64,000 nucleotides of DNA from Climacteris rufus (taxonomy: Eukaryota > Chordata > Aves > Passeriformes > Climacteridae), in assembly GCA_013398175.1 (NCBI GenBank), contig VZRZ01003207.1:16725-80724 (forward strand), written 5' to 3'. Positions 62,408 to 64,000 of the stretch are shown here, in pieces (positions within the stretch are counted from its first letter, which is position 1; each line of letters opens with the position of its first letter). Below the pieces are notes generated by a model. It was given only the letters and a program-made list of their open reading frames with translations, searched no databases and was not told where the DNA came from. The translations under genes and the position numbers were made by a program.

Positions 62408-64000
62408 TATAGATAATCAATATATCCATGAAATTCCCCACTAACACCTGCAGAACCACATCTTCCTGGTGGACTAAATCCCAAATCCAACAAATCTGTG
62501 CACAGCATCAGATTTGCGAGGAAAGTCTGAGCCTTTCTCACTCAGTAAGAAACAGCTTGAGCAGGCAGGGTCTGGTTCAGCTGGGTTTATTTCTGAAGCT
62601 GAACTACCCCAGAGATCCTTCCAAGGCTGTTGGTACAAAAACAGCGATGGACCATCTCCTTTCCCTGTCAGCTGCTGCTTCATACACAGAAGATCAACAG
62701 TGTTTTAGTCAAACACTCACATTCCCATTAATTACATCAATTAACTCTGCTCAGTTTAACACAGGTATAACAATGATACTGATTATTACTAGGAGAAAGT
62801 GCCAGGAGCAGTGAGATTATGCAGAATTCATCCTCTCAAGTGAGTTTTGCTGTGTTTTTCATTATTTTTTAAAGGCAGCCGAATGCTCTGACATCTCTGT
62901 TCACATTGACCTTAGCAGAGAATTTATAAACAAATAGCACCTATAAAACTGGGATAAAAGTAACTTGCTGCCTGTATATAGTATAAAAACTGCTCAAATT
63001 TTAACAATTTTGTTTCTTTTCTCCAGCTTCAGCCTGAATACAAGGGACAAATGGCAGATACAGGGTGGCATAAGTTCCTAAGGGAACATTTCATTCTCAG
63101 CCTGTATCAGAAGCCAAACAGACCTAAAATATTGGCTTACAGAAGCTTCTGATACTTGAAAGAACCTGTACATTCAGGACTCGAATTTACCTGTGGATTG
63201 TGGGCTAGTCCTGCCCTCAGCTCCCTCCAAAGCAGCCGGGATGCAGATAAATCCTTGACCTGCTGTATGGACAGAGCAGGGCCAGAAATATCTGCAAAGT
63301 GAGGGAAGGAAAGTGCCACAGTGCTGCATGGCAGGAATTTAAAAAGGAATATGAATAAGGAATATGAATAAGGACTAACCTAGAAGAGGAATATTGCTGC
63401 AAAGTGACTTTTAGACAATCCTGCACGAGGCAGCAGGGTAAGATTTGCTGCAGTGCCTGTTTTGAAGTGTTCCCAGTGCTCCCTCAGTCGCTAAGAAGAT
63501 GATGCTAGTTTTAACAAATGAAGCTGGATTAATTTAAAGTATTTAAAGTGATCAGCAGTCCTTAGGTTAACGAACATATGTCATTTTCTTCTAAGTTTCT
63601 GTTTTGATGAAAATATACTGCCAATCTGGGCTCCTCGGGACGGCAGCTACCTGAAGCCTTGGCTACCTGCCCTGGTACCTCGGAGAGGCTGCCCCAGCAG
63701 CTGCTGGGGGATTAATGGACAGCAACCTTCAGGGAGATGGATTGAGGAGGTCAGGGAGATGCAAACGGCCGTGACACGTGCCATGGATCACTGTCTGCTC
63801 TGCCCGCGTGGGGAAATGGCACAGCTCGGCCCAGGCAGCCCACTTAAAGGGCTAATGGGTAAATGCATAAAACTATTAAATGCATAAGAATCCTCTTCAC
63901 CAAATGGCAAAATAGAATGAAAGTTTAAATGGTTAATTGAATAAACCTCTTAAAGACAGAGTGCTTCAGTGTGGGATGTTTAACCACCCAGCGAGGTGCT
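62408..64000. other. Intronic stretch at window end
   Basis: No exon found. A 13-bp unit AAGGAATATGAAT is repeated twice, plus a partial third copy, at 63344-63374. Positions 63600-63860 are GC-richer and unassigned. Confidence 0.4.

Larger units (their letters stand above)
30621..64000 (-). other. BCAS3: Upstream BCAS3 intron, partial
   Basis: Everything upstream of the penultimate exon. I looked on the minus strand for the BCAS3 segment expected just before it (rich in Ser/Pro/Arg, ending near a GVSTVIDAASG-like stretch in mammals) and did not see it, so the previous exon is probably beyond the window. The intron is therefore at least 33 kb. Its contents are CR1 fragments, MIR-like SINEs, a piggyBac relic, palindromic relics, small tandem duplications and several enhancer-like stretches. 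Confidence 0.7.

Noticed and set aside
62135..62416. 93-codon plus-strand open frame
   Set aside because: Its second half is an antisense CR1 fragment.
1..64000. tRNA, rRNA, CRISPR arrays, endogenous retrovirus
   Set aside because: No tRNA B-box with cloverleaf, no rRNA, no regular spacer array and no LTR or retroviral gene motif noticed by eye.

Overview
This 64 kb window looks like bird nuclear DNA. No compact gene array is present. Instead there are two spliced coding exons in a sea of non-coding sequence, at least six CR1 LINE 3' ends with the avian ATTCTRTG-type tail, MIR-like amniote SINE relics, and one GC-rich CpG island. I cannot name the species. The gene is BCAS3, recognised from the joined C-terminal protein sequence of two minus-strand exons. 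A phase-1 splice joins them cleanly and gives the family's C-terminus, ending in FPTGFP and a stop.

Layout from low to high coordinate. Positions 1-1200 are a CpG island, probably the upstream promoter region of TBX2, which in other vertebrates lies just past the 3' end of BCAS3 in the same orientation; TBX2 itself is outside the window. Positions 1200-9190 are intergenic and hold a (CATCC)n microsatellite and a degenerate 26-bp tandem repeat. Positions 9190-10064 are the BCAS3 terminal exon on the minus strand (3' UTR and last coding segment). Positions 10065-30452 are its last intron, about 20 kb. Positions 30453-30620 are the penultimate coding exon. Everything from 30621 to 64000 is upstream BCAS3 intron, with no further exon that I can recognise.

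The intron sequence carries the more unusual items. There is a large imperfect palindrome of about 137 bp (13858-13994) beside a G-quadruplex motif. A perfect 67-bp direct repeat lies 364 bp apart (29518 and 29882). A decayed piggyBac-type transposase (49365-49777) is broken by frameshifts and stops. There are also a G4-capable 10-bp minisatellite, several small tandem duplications, and ancient palindromic amniote repeats. A few stretches look like conserved enhancers, which fits the idea that BCAS3 introns host regulatory DNA for the neighbouring T-box genes; that is inference until aligned.

Apart from the two BCAS3 exons I found no convincing protein-coding gene, and no tRNA, rRNA or CRISPR array.
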